The notes beneath the pieces were generated by a model that searched no databases, had not been told where the DNA came from, and saw only the letters and a program-made list of their open reading frames with translations. DNA of 52,519 nucleotides. It comes from Woeseiaceae bacterium. GTDB lineage: Bacteria > Pseudomonadota > Gammaproteobacteria > Steroidobacterales > Woeseiaceae. The first letter of the stretch is position 1, and each line of letters begins with the position of its first letter. The DNA lies in NCBI GenBank assembly GCA_021773135.1, contig JAJFKP010000014.1:1-52519 (forward strand). Direction: 5' to 3'. A program made the position numbers and the translations under genes. Positions 18,598 to 27,531 of this stretch are shown piece after piece.

Positions 18598-21507
18598 ATG
18601 GAAAACAGTGCGCACTTCATGAATATCCTTCGAGCAAGCGTAGATGCAATGGTCCGAAAGGATTCAACCAATCGTCAGATATTCACGGCATCGGCCCAGA
18701 AGAACACCGCGGTGACAGCAATGATCGCAGTCGGCATTTGGGGGCGCTTCTGCCAGCATTGGGTGCGCAGCGCCGCGATGACCGTCCTGATAGCGCTGCT
18801 AATGGTCATGCCAGTGCAGGCTCAGGATGTTCAGCTTACGCCCGCTCAGCAGCAGATGCTGAATTCGCTGCCCACCGCACAACGGCAGGAAGCGCTGGCC
18901 GCCATCAGGCAGCTGCAGGGCAACCAGTCAGATGCCGATCCCAACTCCATCAATGAGTCACTTCTCCCGGGATCCGTTGACGATGCCGAAGGTCGGGGCC
19001 GTGAAACAGGGCTGGAGACGGCAGCGAAAGCAGACTCGCGAAGTCGCCTGGTCATTAACTTTTCGCTGCCCGAATCACTGCTGCCTGAGGATATAGAGGA
19101 GATCGAAACCGATCCGCTCCTGCAGCGACTGGTCGGCAGTCACCTGTTTGTCCTTGATGATGCAGGCGTACTGTCCATGCAGGGCCTGGAAATCATTCCG
19201 CTGCTCGGGCTGGGCGAAGCGGATATTCAGCGTCGCCTCGAAGCTGAGCCTGACCTTGCTTTATTCGATATCGAGGTCAGAATCCTGGCCCAGGAACCTA
19301 TCGGTATCGAGGCACTGCAGCCGTTTGGCTACAACGTATTTGGCCCGGAAGAACCCGGCGAAGAGACGCTTGACAGCAGTTTCGACCCGCCCCAGACCGG
19401 ACCAGTGCCGCCCGATTATGTGCTCGGCCCGGGTGACAATCTGCGCGTGCAGCTGTTTGGCAACGTGAATGGCATCTACGAGTACGAAGTTTCGCGAGAC
19501 GGCATACTGAACTTGCCCGAAATCGGGCCCGTGACCGTTGCCGGGATTCCGTTTTCGGAATTCCGGACCGACCTGAACAATCGTGTCCAGGAAATGCTCA
19601 TCGGGACGCAGGTCAGCGTTACGATGGGACAGCTGCGGACCATTCGGGTCTTTGTGCTTGGCGACGTCAACAAACCGGGCTCCTATGTCGTTGGCGGATT
19701 GTCAACAATGAGTGGCGCCCTGTATCGCAGCGGCGGGATAAGTCCTGTGGGCAGCATGCGAGACCTGCAGTTGAAGCGCAATGGCACGACGATTGCGCGA
19801 CTCGACCTGTACGACCTGCTGATTAGCGGCGACAATTCGGGCGATCAACGCCTGCAGCCGGGCGACGTTATTTTCGTGCCGCCCATTGGCGACACGATAT
19901 CCATCGCCGGCGCGGTCAAGCGTCCGGCGATCTATGAAACGCGTGGCCGTACCTCGGTGGCAGATGCCGTCGCGTTAGCCGGGGGATTGTCAAACAAGGC
20001 CTTCGAAGAAGGCGCGCGACTGGAGCGAGCCGCTGCAGACAGCGATGGCGGAGTGATTGCCGTCAATTTAAACGTTCCTGAACTGGCTGCAATCGAAGTC
20101 CGCACCGGTGATACGTTACTGGTGCCTGAAATACTGCCCGGCATCGAAAATGCCGTCGTATTGAACGGTCATGTCTACCGCCCCGGAACGTATCCATGGC
20201 GGCCCGGGTTGCGGCTGACGGATTTGCTTCCTTCGGCCAACGAATTAAAGCCCGGTGTTGACATGAACTATGTGCTGGTGCGCCGCGAACGCGAACGTGG
20301 TGCCCCGATAGAGGTCGTGTCCGCTGACCTCGGCCGGGCACTGGCGAATCCGGCTGGCGCCGACAATATTACCTTGCATGCTCGCGACCAGGTGCACGTG
20401 TTCGACGTCGAATTCGGTCGTCAACGCATCATCGCACCGATCGTGGAAGAGCTCGAAATGCAGGCAACCTACGAATTGCCCGCGATGCATGTCGAAATCA
20501 ACGGCACGGTCCGGGCACCAGGCGTTTACCCACTGGAATCGGGCATGCGCGTTAGCGATCTGATACGTGCCGGCGGCAGTTTATCGGAAGAAGCCTACGC
20601 CCTCGAGGCAGAGCTGACCCGCTACTCGGTCAGTGGCGGCAGCATTCGCGTAGTGGACGTGACGGAAATCGATCTGGCAGCGCTGCTGCGCGGCGAGCAG
20701 GAGAGCGACCTGGTGCTGTCCTCCTACGATTTTCTGAGTATCAGGAGAATTCCGGAATGGGATGCTCGCTGGTCCGTTTACCTCGAAGGAGAAGTCAGAT
20801 TCCCCGGTGAATACCGCGTCAAACGTGGTGAATCATTGTCCGAAGTTTTGCAACGAGCAGGCGGACTGACAGATGCTGCCTTCGCACAGGGCGCGGTGTT
20901 TCTTCGCGAAAGCCTGAAAGAAAGGGAGCAGGAGCAGCTCGAATTACTCGCGCGGCGGCTGGAGTCAGACCTGACGTCGCTGTCCCTTCAACAGGCGGAC
21001 AGCGGTGGCTCCGATACGCTTGCCACCGGCAAAGCACTGCTGGACCAATTGAGGACGACACAGGCGGTCGGTCGGCTGGTCATCGATTCGAGTCACCTGG
21101 CTGCCACCGGTGACGATTCGGACAGAATGCGGCTTGAACTCAGGGATGGTGATCGCCTGCTGGTGCCGCCCCGTTCGCAGGTTGTGACGGTTATTGGAGA
21201 GACGCAGCAAAATACGTCCCACCTGTATGTGCCGAATACATCGCGAAACGACTACATTGATCTGAGCGGTGGTCTGACGCGGCGGGCGGACAAGAAACGT
21301 ATCTATGTTGTGCGGGCAAATGGGGCCGTCGTAGCACGTCGATCAAGCTGGTTTCGCAAAGGAGATACGGTGAACATTCAGCCTGGCGACACGATTGTGG
21401 TCCCGCTCGATGCTGACAGGATACGTCCGATGACATTCTGGACAAACGTTGCGACCATCGTTTACCAGGGCGCGATAGCAATTGCTGCCGTCAACTCCTT
21501 TAACTGA
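18598..21507 (+). CDS. Long Wza-like polysaccharide export protein with six SLBB repeats
   Basis: A secreted protein of up to 969 residues. After a signal-like segment (TVLIALLMVMPVQA, ~62-75) come a Pro/Gln-rich N-terminal region, a polysaccharide export (PES) domain at ~269-345 (starts PDYVLGPGDNLRV), and six beta-grasp SLBB repeats starting near residues 351, 435, 519, 631, 728 and 862, each with a G-x-V-x-x-P-G-x-Y-like core (degenerate in the last). A hydrophobic C-terminal stretch (~941-965) follows. Canonical E. coli Wza is 379 residues with two or three such domains. No lipobox cysteine is evident. The true start may be one of the later ATGs (18619, 18721 or 18778). It likely forms the outer-membrane conduit with the two co-polymerases encoded next. 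Confidence 0.85.
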   Translation: MENSAHFMNILRASVDAMVRKDSTNRQIFTASAQKNTAVTAMIAVGIWGRFCQHWVRSAAMTVLIALLMVMPVQAQDVQLTPAQQQMLNSLPTAQRQEALAAIRQLQGNQSDADPNSINESLLPGSVDDAEGRGRETGLETAAKADSRSRLVINFSLPESLLPEDIEEIETDPLLQRLVGSHLFVLDDAGVLSMQGLEIIPLLGLGEADIQRRLEAEPDLALFDIEVRILAQEPIGIEALQPFGYNVFGPEEPGEETLDSSFDPPQTGPVPPDYVLGPGDNLRVQLFGNVNGIYEYEVSRDGILNLPEIGPVTVAGIPFSEFRTDLNNRVQEMLIGTQVSVTMGQLRTIRVFVLGDVNKPGSYVVGGLSTMSGALYRSGGISPVGSMRDLQLKRNGTTIARLDLYDLLISGDNSGDQRLQPGDVIFVPPIGDTISIAGAVKRPAIYETRGRTSVADAVALAGGLSNKAFEEGARLERAAADSDGGVIAVNLNVPELAAIEVRTGDTLLVPEILPGIENAVVLNGHVYRPGTYPWRPGLRLTDLLPSANELKPGVDMNYVLVRRERERGAPIEVVSADLGRALANPAGADNITLHARDQVHVFDVEFGRQRIIAPIVEELEMQATYELPAMHVEINGTVRAPGVYPLESGMRVSDLIRAGGSLSEEAYALEAELTRYSVSGGSIRVVDVTEIDLAALLRGEQESDLVLSSYDFLSIRRIPEWDARWSVYLEGEVRFPGEYRVKRGESLSEVLQRAGGLTDAAFAQGAVFLRESLKEREQEQLELLARRLESDLTSLSLQQADSGGSDTLATGKALLDQLRTTQAVGRLVIDSSHLAATGDDSDRMRLELRDGDRLLVPPRSQVVTVIGETQQNTSHLYVPNTSRNDYIDLSGGLTRRADKKRIYVVRANGAVVARRSSWFRKGDTVNIQPGDTIVVPLDADRIRPMTFWTNVATIVYQGAIAIAAVNSFN

Positions 21508-21549
21508 GCAAAGATCGTTGATTAGTCAAAACGCTGTCCTGAATAAATC

Positions 21550-22458
21550 GTGAACGCAGAATCGAGCGTAAAGGAAGCTGGTGCGCTTGCTGTACTGCGT
21601 TTCTTTTTGAGAAACGCACGCATCATTTTCGGGCTCAGCTTCATTGTTGGCATCTCGGTGTATTTACTGAGCGCATTGTTGCAGCCCGTCTATCAGTCGG
21701 ACGTGCTCGTGGTTCCCGCTGAAGAATCCGGTGGTGGCGCGTTATCGTCGCTCTTGTCCGGATTTGGCGGCCTGGGGCGATTGGCGGGCATTGGCATCTC
21801 GGGAACCAGTCGCACGGATGAAGCAAAGGCAATGTTGCGATCACGCACGTTTGTGTCGCGGTTTATCGATGAAAATAACGGCTACGCGCAGCTGTATCCC
21901 AAGCAATGGGATGCCGATAAAAATACCTGGAATTCAACCGTCAAAGTAGCTCCCTCGTTCCAGCGCGCACACCTGCTCTTTACAACTTCGGTGTTGTCGA
22001 TCCAGGAAGATAAGGAGACCGGCACTATCCGCATCTCCATAAAACTTAAGGACAGGCTCGCGGCCGCCGAATGGGCGAACGCTATCGTACGCCAGCTCAA
22101 TGAAACGTTCAGAGCACAGGTTGCGTCAGAATCGCAAAAGAGTATCGACTATCTGAACGGCGAGCTGGATAACGCGAGTTCCGTCGAGCTGCGGCAGGTA
22201 ATTCACCGCATGATCGAAGCACAAATTCAGTCGATCATGCTGGCCAACGTGCGCAAGGATTTCGTGTTCCGGGTCATCGATCCTGCGGTGGTTGCAGATG
22301 CGGACAACAACGTCAGCCCGCGGCGAGTCCTGCTGGCTTTTATCGGGCTGATAATCGGCGGCTTGCTCGGTCTCGGATTCGTAGTTGTCCGCGACGCAAT
22401 GCGAGCTGGCGCTACGGCTGAGTCTGTTTCGTCAGAGTCTGTTAGCGACGGAGAGTGA
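21550..22458 (+). CDS. Wzz-like polysaccharide co-polymerase (chain-length regulator), copy 1
   Basis: A 302-residue inner-membrane protein, GTG start. It has two membrane segments: ~26-45 after a short cytoplasmic tail, and ~258-282 near the C-terminus. The periplasmic region between starts YQSDVLVVPAEESG and has glycine-rich and helical parts typical of Wzz. No tyrosine-kinase domain follows, unlike Wzc. It sits 42 bases after the export protein and 25 bases before a second, similar gene. Expected role: setting polymer length together with Wzy. Confidence 0.78.
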   Translation: MNAESSVKEAGALAVLRFFLRNARIIFGLSFIVGISVYLLSALLQPVYQSDVLVVPAEESGGGALSSLLSGFGGLGRLAGIGISGTSRTDEAKAMLRSRTFVSRFIDENNGYAQLYPKQWDADKNTWNSTVKVAPSFQRAHLLFTTSVLSIQEDKETGTIRISIKLKDRLAAAEWANAIVRQLNETFRAQVASESQKSIDYLNGELDNASSVELRQVIHRMIEAQIQSIMLANVRKDFVFRVIDPAVVADADNNVSPRRVLLAFIGLIIGGLLGLGFVVVRDAMRAGATAESVSSESVSDGE

Positions 22459-22483
22459 CTTGTGTCGAATGCGAAGGGCATAG

Positions 22484-23362
22484 ATGACGAATTCACCGAC
22501 AGATGTTGAGCCCGTCAAACTGGTTGATGCGATACACGCCATACGGCGGAGAATTCGCTATGTAATTGGCCTGTCAATCGTCATCGTTGTCGCACTGTCG
22601 CGCCTGATCCTGGCGGAAGATCCCGTTTACCGGGCCTACATCACCCTTGCGTCAGTACCGCGGCTGGTTAACCCGGCTCAGCCTTTGTCTGCTGAGGTCC
22701 TGCTCGGGAATCGAGGCGGTGCCGGTAGCGACGTTTTTCAGGCGCAGATTTCTGAGGACCACGCATTCGAATTGCTGCGATCCGATGAGATGAGCCGACG
22801 TTTTATCGAAACAGAGAATTTGTTGCCGGTGCTGTTCGCCAGCGAATGGGATGAAGCCAACCAAGCGTGGCGCGATCCGGATGTTGGTCAGCACCCGACG
22901 CTTGAGGATGGCCTGGAATTGTTCGAAAGTGAAGTGCGCTTCATCTCCAAGAATCGTTCAACCGGTGTTATCCGGATCAATATTGAATGGTCCGATCCCG
23001 AATTGGCAGCACTGTGGGCCAACAGACTCGTGGATATGGCGGACGAGGTCATCAGAAAGCGCGATATCGACGAGTCACGCCGAAGCATCGAGTATCTTGA
23101 GGCACGGGCTGCGGCTGTCGCTCTCGATTCGGAAAAGACGCTTATTTACCAGCTGATTGAGTCACATGCGAAAACCATCATGCTTGCGAGTATTCGCGAT
23201 AATTACGCGTTCAATATCCTCGACCCGGCAGTGCCACCGCGGCCGGACGATGCCATCAACATGCCCAGAAGTTTCAAATTTTCAATGGCAATTGTGTTTG
23301 CGATCGGATTCAGTTTTTTCCTGGTTGTTGGATCCTCGATTACTTTTGGCAGGATCAGGTGA
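22484..23362 (+). CDS. Wzz-like polysaccharide co-polymerase, copy 2
   Basis: A 292-residue protein with the same plan: membrane segments at ~26-42 and ~268-287, a periplasmic core with VYRAYITLASVPRL after the first helix, and the helical block RRSIEYLEARAAAVALDSEK that parallels KSIDYLNGELDNASSVELRQ in copy 1. Both also share IMLAs/n-R-x-N/D-x-x-F and a xxDPAVxxxxD segment before the last helix. An AAGGG ribosome site lies six bases before the ATG. No kinase domain. Two small co-polymerases in tandem may assemble together. Confidence 0.78.
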   Translation: MTNSPTDVEPVKLVDAIHAIRRRIRYVIGLSIVIVVALSRLILAEDPVYRAYITLASVPRLVNPAQPLSAEVLLGNRGGAGSDVFQAQISEDHAFELLRSDEMSRRFIETENLLPVLFASEWDEANQAWRDPDVGQHPTLEDGLELFESEVRFISKNRSTGVIRINIEWSDPELAALWANRLVDMADEVIRKRDIDESRRSIEYLEARAAAVALDSEKTLIYQLIESHAKTIMLASIRDNYAFNILDPAVPPRPDDAINMPRSFKFSMAIVFAIGFSFFLVVGSSITFGRIR

Positions 23363-23412
23363 ACCGGTCTGCATACAGAGCTATGAAAATTGAATCACTG
23401 CGGGCTTAGGCG

Positions 23413-24720
23413 GTGATTGGCGCATGGCACAAAGGTCTTTTTGTCCTTGTCATTATTTTGCCGTTCCTCGGTCAGGCATACCCGATTCCCGGCGCCATTC
23501 CGCTTTTTCTTCCGATCAGCCTGATGCTGGCGCCAATTACGTTACTCATTCGCGTGGCGGACAGAGGCGTGCCTGGCGTCGTCGTTGGGGACATTCGCTT
23601 TCTTACTGTTCTGGTGGTTACGGTATTGACCTACCTCTACGGCATCGTGCTGTCGACCGAAATGTACTACGAGTTTTTATTGCGCGAAATTGGCAATGGC
23701 ATTATCGCCGTCATGATTGTGTTCTCAATCGCCAACTCGGGGTGGTCGGCAGCGGAAATGGCCCGACTGGTAAGAACGGCGGCTATCGTGATGCTCCTGA
23801 TTGGCATTTTCGTGAGTGTCGTCGGCGCTTACAAATTCTGGCTTTTCGTGTCGGCCGGCGAGCAGCTGGCGTTTATCGTTTCCGCGAGCGGCTCAGAGTA
23901 CCCGTGGGGGACGTCGCTCGTTACCGACTACAACTTCTATGCGTTAACCATTATTGCGGCAATCTTGTCCGGCCTTTTTCTCGCCGCGGATGCTCGTCCC
24001 GGCGTTCAGTCGCTGCTGGCGTTCTGCATCGTCTTCATGTTCGTCGTCGGGATACTCGCGGGTTCCAGGCGATTCTGGCTCGTCGCGCCGGTTTTCGTTC
24101 TTGCGCAGTGCTCCTGGATGGTTTATCGACGCGGCATCGTCAGGAATGGTGCTCTGCTGGGCACTCTGTTGCTGTGTCTCGTCGGCTTGCCAGTTGTGCT
24201 GTACGTGCTCGCCAGCGATGTTTTCGAGATCGTAATTGCCATCGCCTGGGATTTTCAATACAGGCTGTCGACGATGTTCGATTCGGACACCGGGTTCGGC
24301 ATGGGTTCGCGATTCGGCATCTGGAGTTTTGCGATCGATCGGCTGGAAGGGAGTGTGCCGTGGTTTGGCGACGGATTTGACTACATAGGCCGGTTTAGCT
24401 GCGAGTTTGCGCAATGTGGCGGCGCGGGATATCCGCATATGCCCATCTTGTCGGGGTATCTATACGGTGGTGTCCTGGCGGCGATTGCTAACTTCGCCCT
24501 ATATGTTTACATTACCGTCGCCGGATTGAAGGCGCTGTCCTACAGATACGAATTTGCCTGGCTGTTTTTCCCGCTGTTTTCGACCTTGTTGTTCGCAGCC
24601 ATTTCAGGAAATGGTTCGTTGTCAATCCGCTCGTTTGTCGTTCTGGGCGCAGTCTGTGCCGGAATGATCTGGGCTATTGGGGCCAGTGCTGGTGCCGATA
24701 GAGAAAGGGTTGCGACATAG
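23413..24720 (+). CDS. wzy: Wzy-like O-antigen/capsule polymerase (or ligase)
   Basis: A 435-residue integral membrane protein with about ten to eleven hydrophobic helices and a larger loop near residues 290-345 that contains MGSRFGIWSFAIDRL and FDYIGRFSCEFAQCGG. This helix-loop-helix plan is that of Wzy polymerases and WaaL ligases; sequence alone does not decide between them. Position between co-polymerases and sugar enzymes favours polymerase. The start is GTG at 23413; the product is inner-membrane, with the long loop expected on the periplasmic side. Confidence 0.7.
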   Translation: MIGAWHKGLFVLVIILPFLGQAYPIPGAIPLFLPISLMLAPITLLIRVADRGVPGVVVGDIRFLTVLVVTVLTYLYGIVLSTEMYYEFLLREIGNGIIAVMIVFSIANSGWSAAEMARLVRTAAIVMLLIGIFVSVVGAYKFWLFVSAGEQLAFIVSASGSEYPWGTSLVTDYNFYALTIIAAILSGLFLAADARPGVQSLLAFCIVFMFVVGILAGSRRFWLVAPVFVLAQCSWMVYRRGIVRNGALLGTLLLCLVGLPVVLYVLASDVFEIVIAIAWDFQYRLSTMFDSDTGFGMGSRFGIWSFAIDRLEGSVPWFGDGFDYIGRFSCEFAQCGGAGYPHMPILSGYLYGGVLAAIANFALYVYITVAGLKALSYRYEFAWLFFPLFSTLLFAAISGNGSLSIRSFVVLGAVCAGMIWAIGASAGADRERVAT

Positions 24721-24804
24721 CGGGCGGTCCGGATTTTTTGGTCGGGGCCGGCGATATTGATCCACCGCAACCGTTTTTTTGACTAAGAGAGAAATGTAAC
24801 GACG

Positions 24805-25755
24805 ATGAAAGATTTTGTGTTGATTGGCGCCGCGGGATATATAGCTCCACGCCACATGAAAGCGATCAAGGATACGGATAACAATCTCGTCGCAGCAATG
24901 GATATCAGTGACTCGGTCGGCGTGATTGACAGCTATTTTCCGCAGGCCGATTTCTTCACGGAATTTGAGCGCTTCGATCGCCACGTCGATTTACTTCGGC
25001 GCCGCGGCGATGAAATCGATTTCGTGTCGATCTGTTCACCGAACTATTTGCATGATGCGCATATAAGATTTGCTTTACGTTCTCATGCGAATGCTATCTG
25101 CGAAAAACCGCTGGTGCTCAATCCATGGAACCTGGACGCGCTGCTCGACGTCGAAAAAGATACCGGCAAACACGTCAATACAATACTGCAGCTGCGTTTG
25201 CATCCCAGCATCATCGAGTTGAAGAAGAAAGTCGCCGCAATGCCGGATGGCTCACGTCAGGATGTGGATCTGACCTACATTACGTCGCGTGGACACTGGT
25301 ATGGAATTTCATGGAAAGGAGATGAAAAGAAGTCCGGTGGCATCGCTACCAATATCGGCGTACATTTTTTTGACATGCTGAGTTTTGTTTTCGGTTCGCT
25401 GCGTGAAAGCCAGTTGAATTACGTCTCGGACACAATGTCTGCAGGTTATCTCGAGTATGACAAAGCGCGGGTGCGATGGTTTCTGTCGGTCGATGCAGAG
25501 CATCTGCCGCAGTCGGCCGTAGCTGCGGGGCTGCGAACTTATCGCAGCATCACCGTCGGCGGCCAGGAAGTCGAGTTCTCAGGTGGCTTTACCGACCTGC
25601 ACACTGTGTCGTACCAACACATTCTTGATGGTCAGGGGTACGGCCTCGAGGATAGTCGTGTGGCGGTTGAGACGGTATCGAACCTGCGCAATATGCAGCC
25701 AAAGGGTCTGACTGGCGAATATCATCCGTTTTTAAAGCGGCTGCCCAAGCAATAA
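24805..25755 (+). CDS. wbpB: UDP-GlcNAc uronate 3-dehydrogenase WbpB/WlbA
   Basis: A 316-residue Gfo/Idh/MocA oxidoreductase. It starts [20 protein letters not shown], an almost diagnostic WbpB beginning. Other blocks are [23 protein letters not shown] (with catalytic Lys), [24 protein letters not shown] and [13 protein letters not shown]. The enzyme oxidises C3 of UDP-GlcNAcA, recycling NADH with 2-oxoglutarate in the characterised enzymes. WbpD and WbpE follow directly (gaps of 14 and 24 bases), giving the complete set from UDP-GlcNAcA to UDP-GlcNAc3NAcA. Confidence 0.93.
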   Translation: MKDFVLIGAAGYIAPRHMKAIKDTDNNLVAAMDISDSVGVIDSYFPQADFFTEFERFDRHVDLLRRRGDEIDFVSICSPNYLHDAHIRFALRSHANAICEKPLVLNPWNLDALLDVEKDTGKHVNTILQLRLHPSIIELKKKVAAMPDGSRQDVDLTYITSRGHWYGISWKGDEKKSGGIATNIGVHFFDMLSFVFGSLRESQLNYVSDTMSAGYLEYDKARVRWFLSVDAEHLPQSAVAAGLRTYRSITVGGQEVEFSGGFTDLHTVSYQHILDGQGYGLEDSRVAVETVSNLRNMQPKGLTGEYHPFLKRLPKQ

Positions 25756-25769
25756 ACGGATATCAAACC

Positions 25770-26369
25770 ATGCAAACCGGCTCGTCGAATTCACCAAATA
25801 TCAGCGTACACGACTCAGCAATTGTTGACGAAGGGGCGCAAATAGGGGACGGGTCGCGTATCTGGCACTGGACGCACGTTTGCAGCGGCGCGCGGGTTGG
25901 CCAGAATTGCTCGCTGGGTCAAAACGTGTTCGTGGCCAACGAGGTGGTCATTGGCAATAACGTCAAAATTCAAAATAACGTTTCGGTTTATGACAACGTA
26001 ACGCTTGAAGACGACGTATTTTGCGGGCCGAGCATGGTTTTTACCAATGTCTACAATCCGCGGTCAGCAATCAATCGAAAAGACGAATATCAAACTACGC
26101 TTGTATGCCGGGGAGCGACCATAGGCGCTAACGCGACTGTCGTTTGCGGCATCACGATCGGGGAGTATGCATTCATTGGCGCCGGGGCTGTGGTCAACCG
26201 TGATGTGCCTGACTTCGCCTTGTGCGTTGGTGTCCCCGCTCGCCAGATCGGTTGGATGAGTGAATTTGGCGAGCAGCTCGACCTGCCTGTCCAGGGTGAT
26301 GGTCAGGCCGAGTGCCCGAACTCAGGCATTCGGTATGTACTGCAGGCTGGTCAATTGTCCCGCGGGTAA
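25770..26369 (+). CDS. wbpD: UDP-GlcNAc3N uronate N-acetyltransferase WbpD/WlbB
   Basis: A 199-residue left-handed beta-helix acetyltransferase. Hexapeptide turns are visible from ~20 to ~165: [69 protein letters not shown]. It would acetylate the 3-amino group made by WbpE, using acetyl-CoA. Order here is wbpB-wbpD-wbpE, as in the Pseudomonas and Bordetella clusters. The C-terminal ~35 residues are outside the helix. Confidence 0.92.
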   Translation: MQTGSSNSPNISVHDSAIVDEGAQIGDGSRIWHWTHVCSGARVGQNCSLGQNVFVANEVVIGNNVKIQNNVSVYDNVTLEDDVFCGPSMVFTNVYNPRSAINRKDEYQTTLVCRGATIGANATVVCGITIGEYAFIGAGAVVNRDVPDFALCVGVPARQIGWMSEFGEQLDLPVQGDGQAECPNSGIRYVLQAGQLSRG

Positions 26370-26393
26370 CGGCCGAAACACGCAGGGTCGCAG

Positions 26394-27515
26394 ATGGAAA
26401 TTATGCAATTTATTGATTTGAAACGGCAGTACGAGCACTTGCAACCCGCCATTGAGCGTCGCATTAACAATGTCCTCGAACACGGCAAATTCATTCTGGG
26501 CCCCGAGGTCCGCGAGTTAGAGACGGCCCTGGCTGAATTTTGCGGCGCGCGACATGCGATCGGTGTCGGCAATGGTACCGATGCGCTGCAGCTTGCGCTT
26601 ATGGCTGAGGGCGTCGGGCCGGGTGACGCCGTGTTTACCTCGGCATTTTCGTTTTTTGCCTCAGCGGAAGTCATCAGCCTGGTCGGAGCGACGCCGGTTT
26701 TCGTCGATATTGAAGAAGATACCTACAATATCTGCCCCAAGGCGCTGGGGGAGGCGATCGAGTCTGTTTCCCGGGCCGGTGAATTAAGGCCGCGCGGTAT
26801 TATCGCCGTCGACCTGTTCGGCTTGCCGGCAAATTACACCGCGATTGAAGCGGTCGCAGACCGGTTCGACCTGGTTCTTATCGAAGATGCTGCGCAGAGT
26901 TTCGGTGCACTTTGTGGCGATCGAAAAGCAGGGCAGTTTGGCAAGATTGCGGCGACGAGTTTTTTCCCGGCCAAACCGCTCGGGTGCTACGGTGACGGCG
27001 GCGCCGTTTTCACCGACGACGATGAGTTGGCCGAGCGAATCAGGTCACTGCGTGTTCACGGAAAGGGTGCCGACAAGTACGACAATGTTCGCATCGGCAC
27101 AAACAGTCGACTTGATACTCTGCAGGCGGCGATCTTGCTGGAAAAAATGGCAGTGTTCGCTGGTGAGCTTGACGCGCGCGAACGCTTGGCAAATCAGTAT
27201 AGCGCTCTTCTGGGTCAGAATTTTCACGTGCCTGTCGTTCCCGAGGGCTACCGATCTGCGTGGGCCCAATACACCGTGCGGCCGCGCCATGGCACGCGTC
27301 AATCATGGCAGGAGAAGCTGGCCAGTGACGGCATCCCTTCAGCGATCTATTACGGCAAGCCGCTGCATTTACAGCCGGCGTTTGCTGATCTGGGAGGCAA
27401 GACCGGCCAGTATCCGGTCGCTGAAAGCTGTTCAGAATCTGTTTTTAGTTTGCCAATGCATCCCTACATGGCGCCTGAAGAGTTTGATCGAGTTGTAAAA
27501 GCGTTGCAGGCATAG
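26394..27515 (+). CDS. wbpE: DegT-family 3-aminotransferase WbpE/WlbC
   Basis: A 373-residue PLP enzyme. It starts MEIMQFIDLKRQYEHLQ. PLP-binding blocks are GNGTDALQLAL, VLIEDAAQSFGA and FFPAKPLGCYGDGGAVFT, the last with the Schiff-base lysine. NSRLDTLQAAIL and SLPMHPYM are WbpE-typical. It transfers an amino group from glutamate to C3 of the keto-uronic acid made by WbpB. The alternative Met at 26403 is three residues later and equally possible. Confidence 0.92.
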   Translation: MEIMQFIDLKRQYEHLQPAIERRINNVLEHGKFILGPEVRELETALAEFCGARHAIGVGNGTDALQLALMAEGVGPGDAVFTSAFSFFASAEVISLVGATPVFVDIEEDTYNICPKALGEAIESVSRAGELRPRGIIAVDLFGLPANYTAIEAVADRFDLVLIEDAAQSFGALCGDRKAGQFGKIAATSFFPAKPLGCYGDGGAVFTDDDELAERIRSLRVHGKGADKYDNVRIGTNSRLDTLQAAILLEKMAVFAGELDARERLANQYSALLGQNFHVPVVPEGYRSAWAQYTVRPRHGTRQSWQEKLASDGIPSAIYYGKPLHLQPAFADLGGKTGQYPVAESCSESVFSLPMHPYMAPEEFDRVVKALQA

Positions 27516-27531
27516 CCAGCCATTGGGCAGC

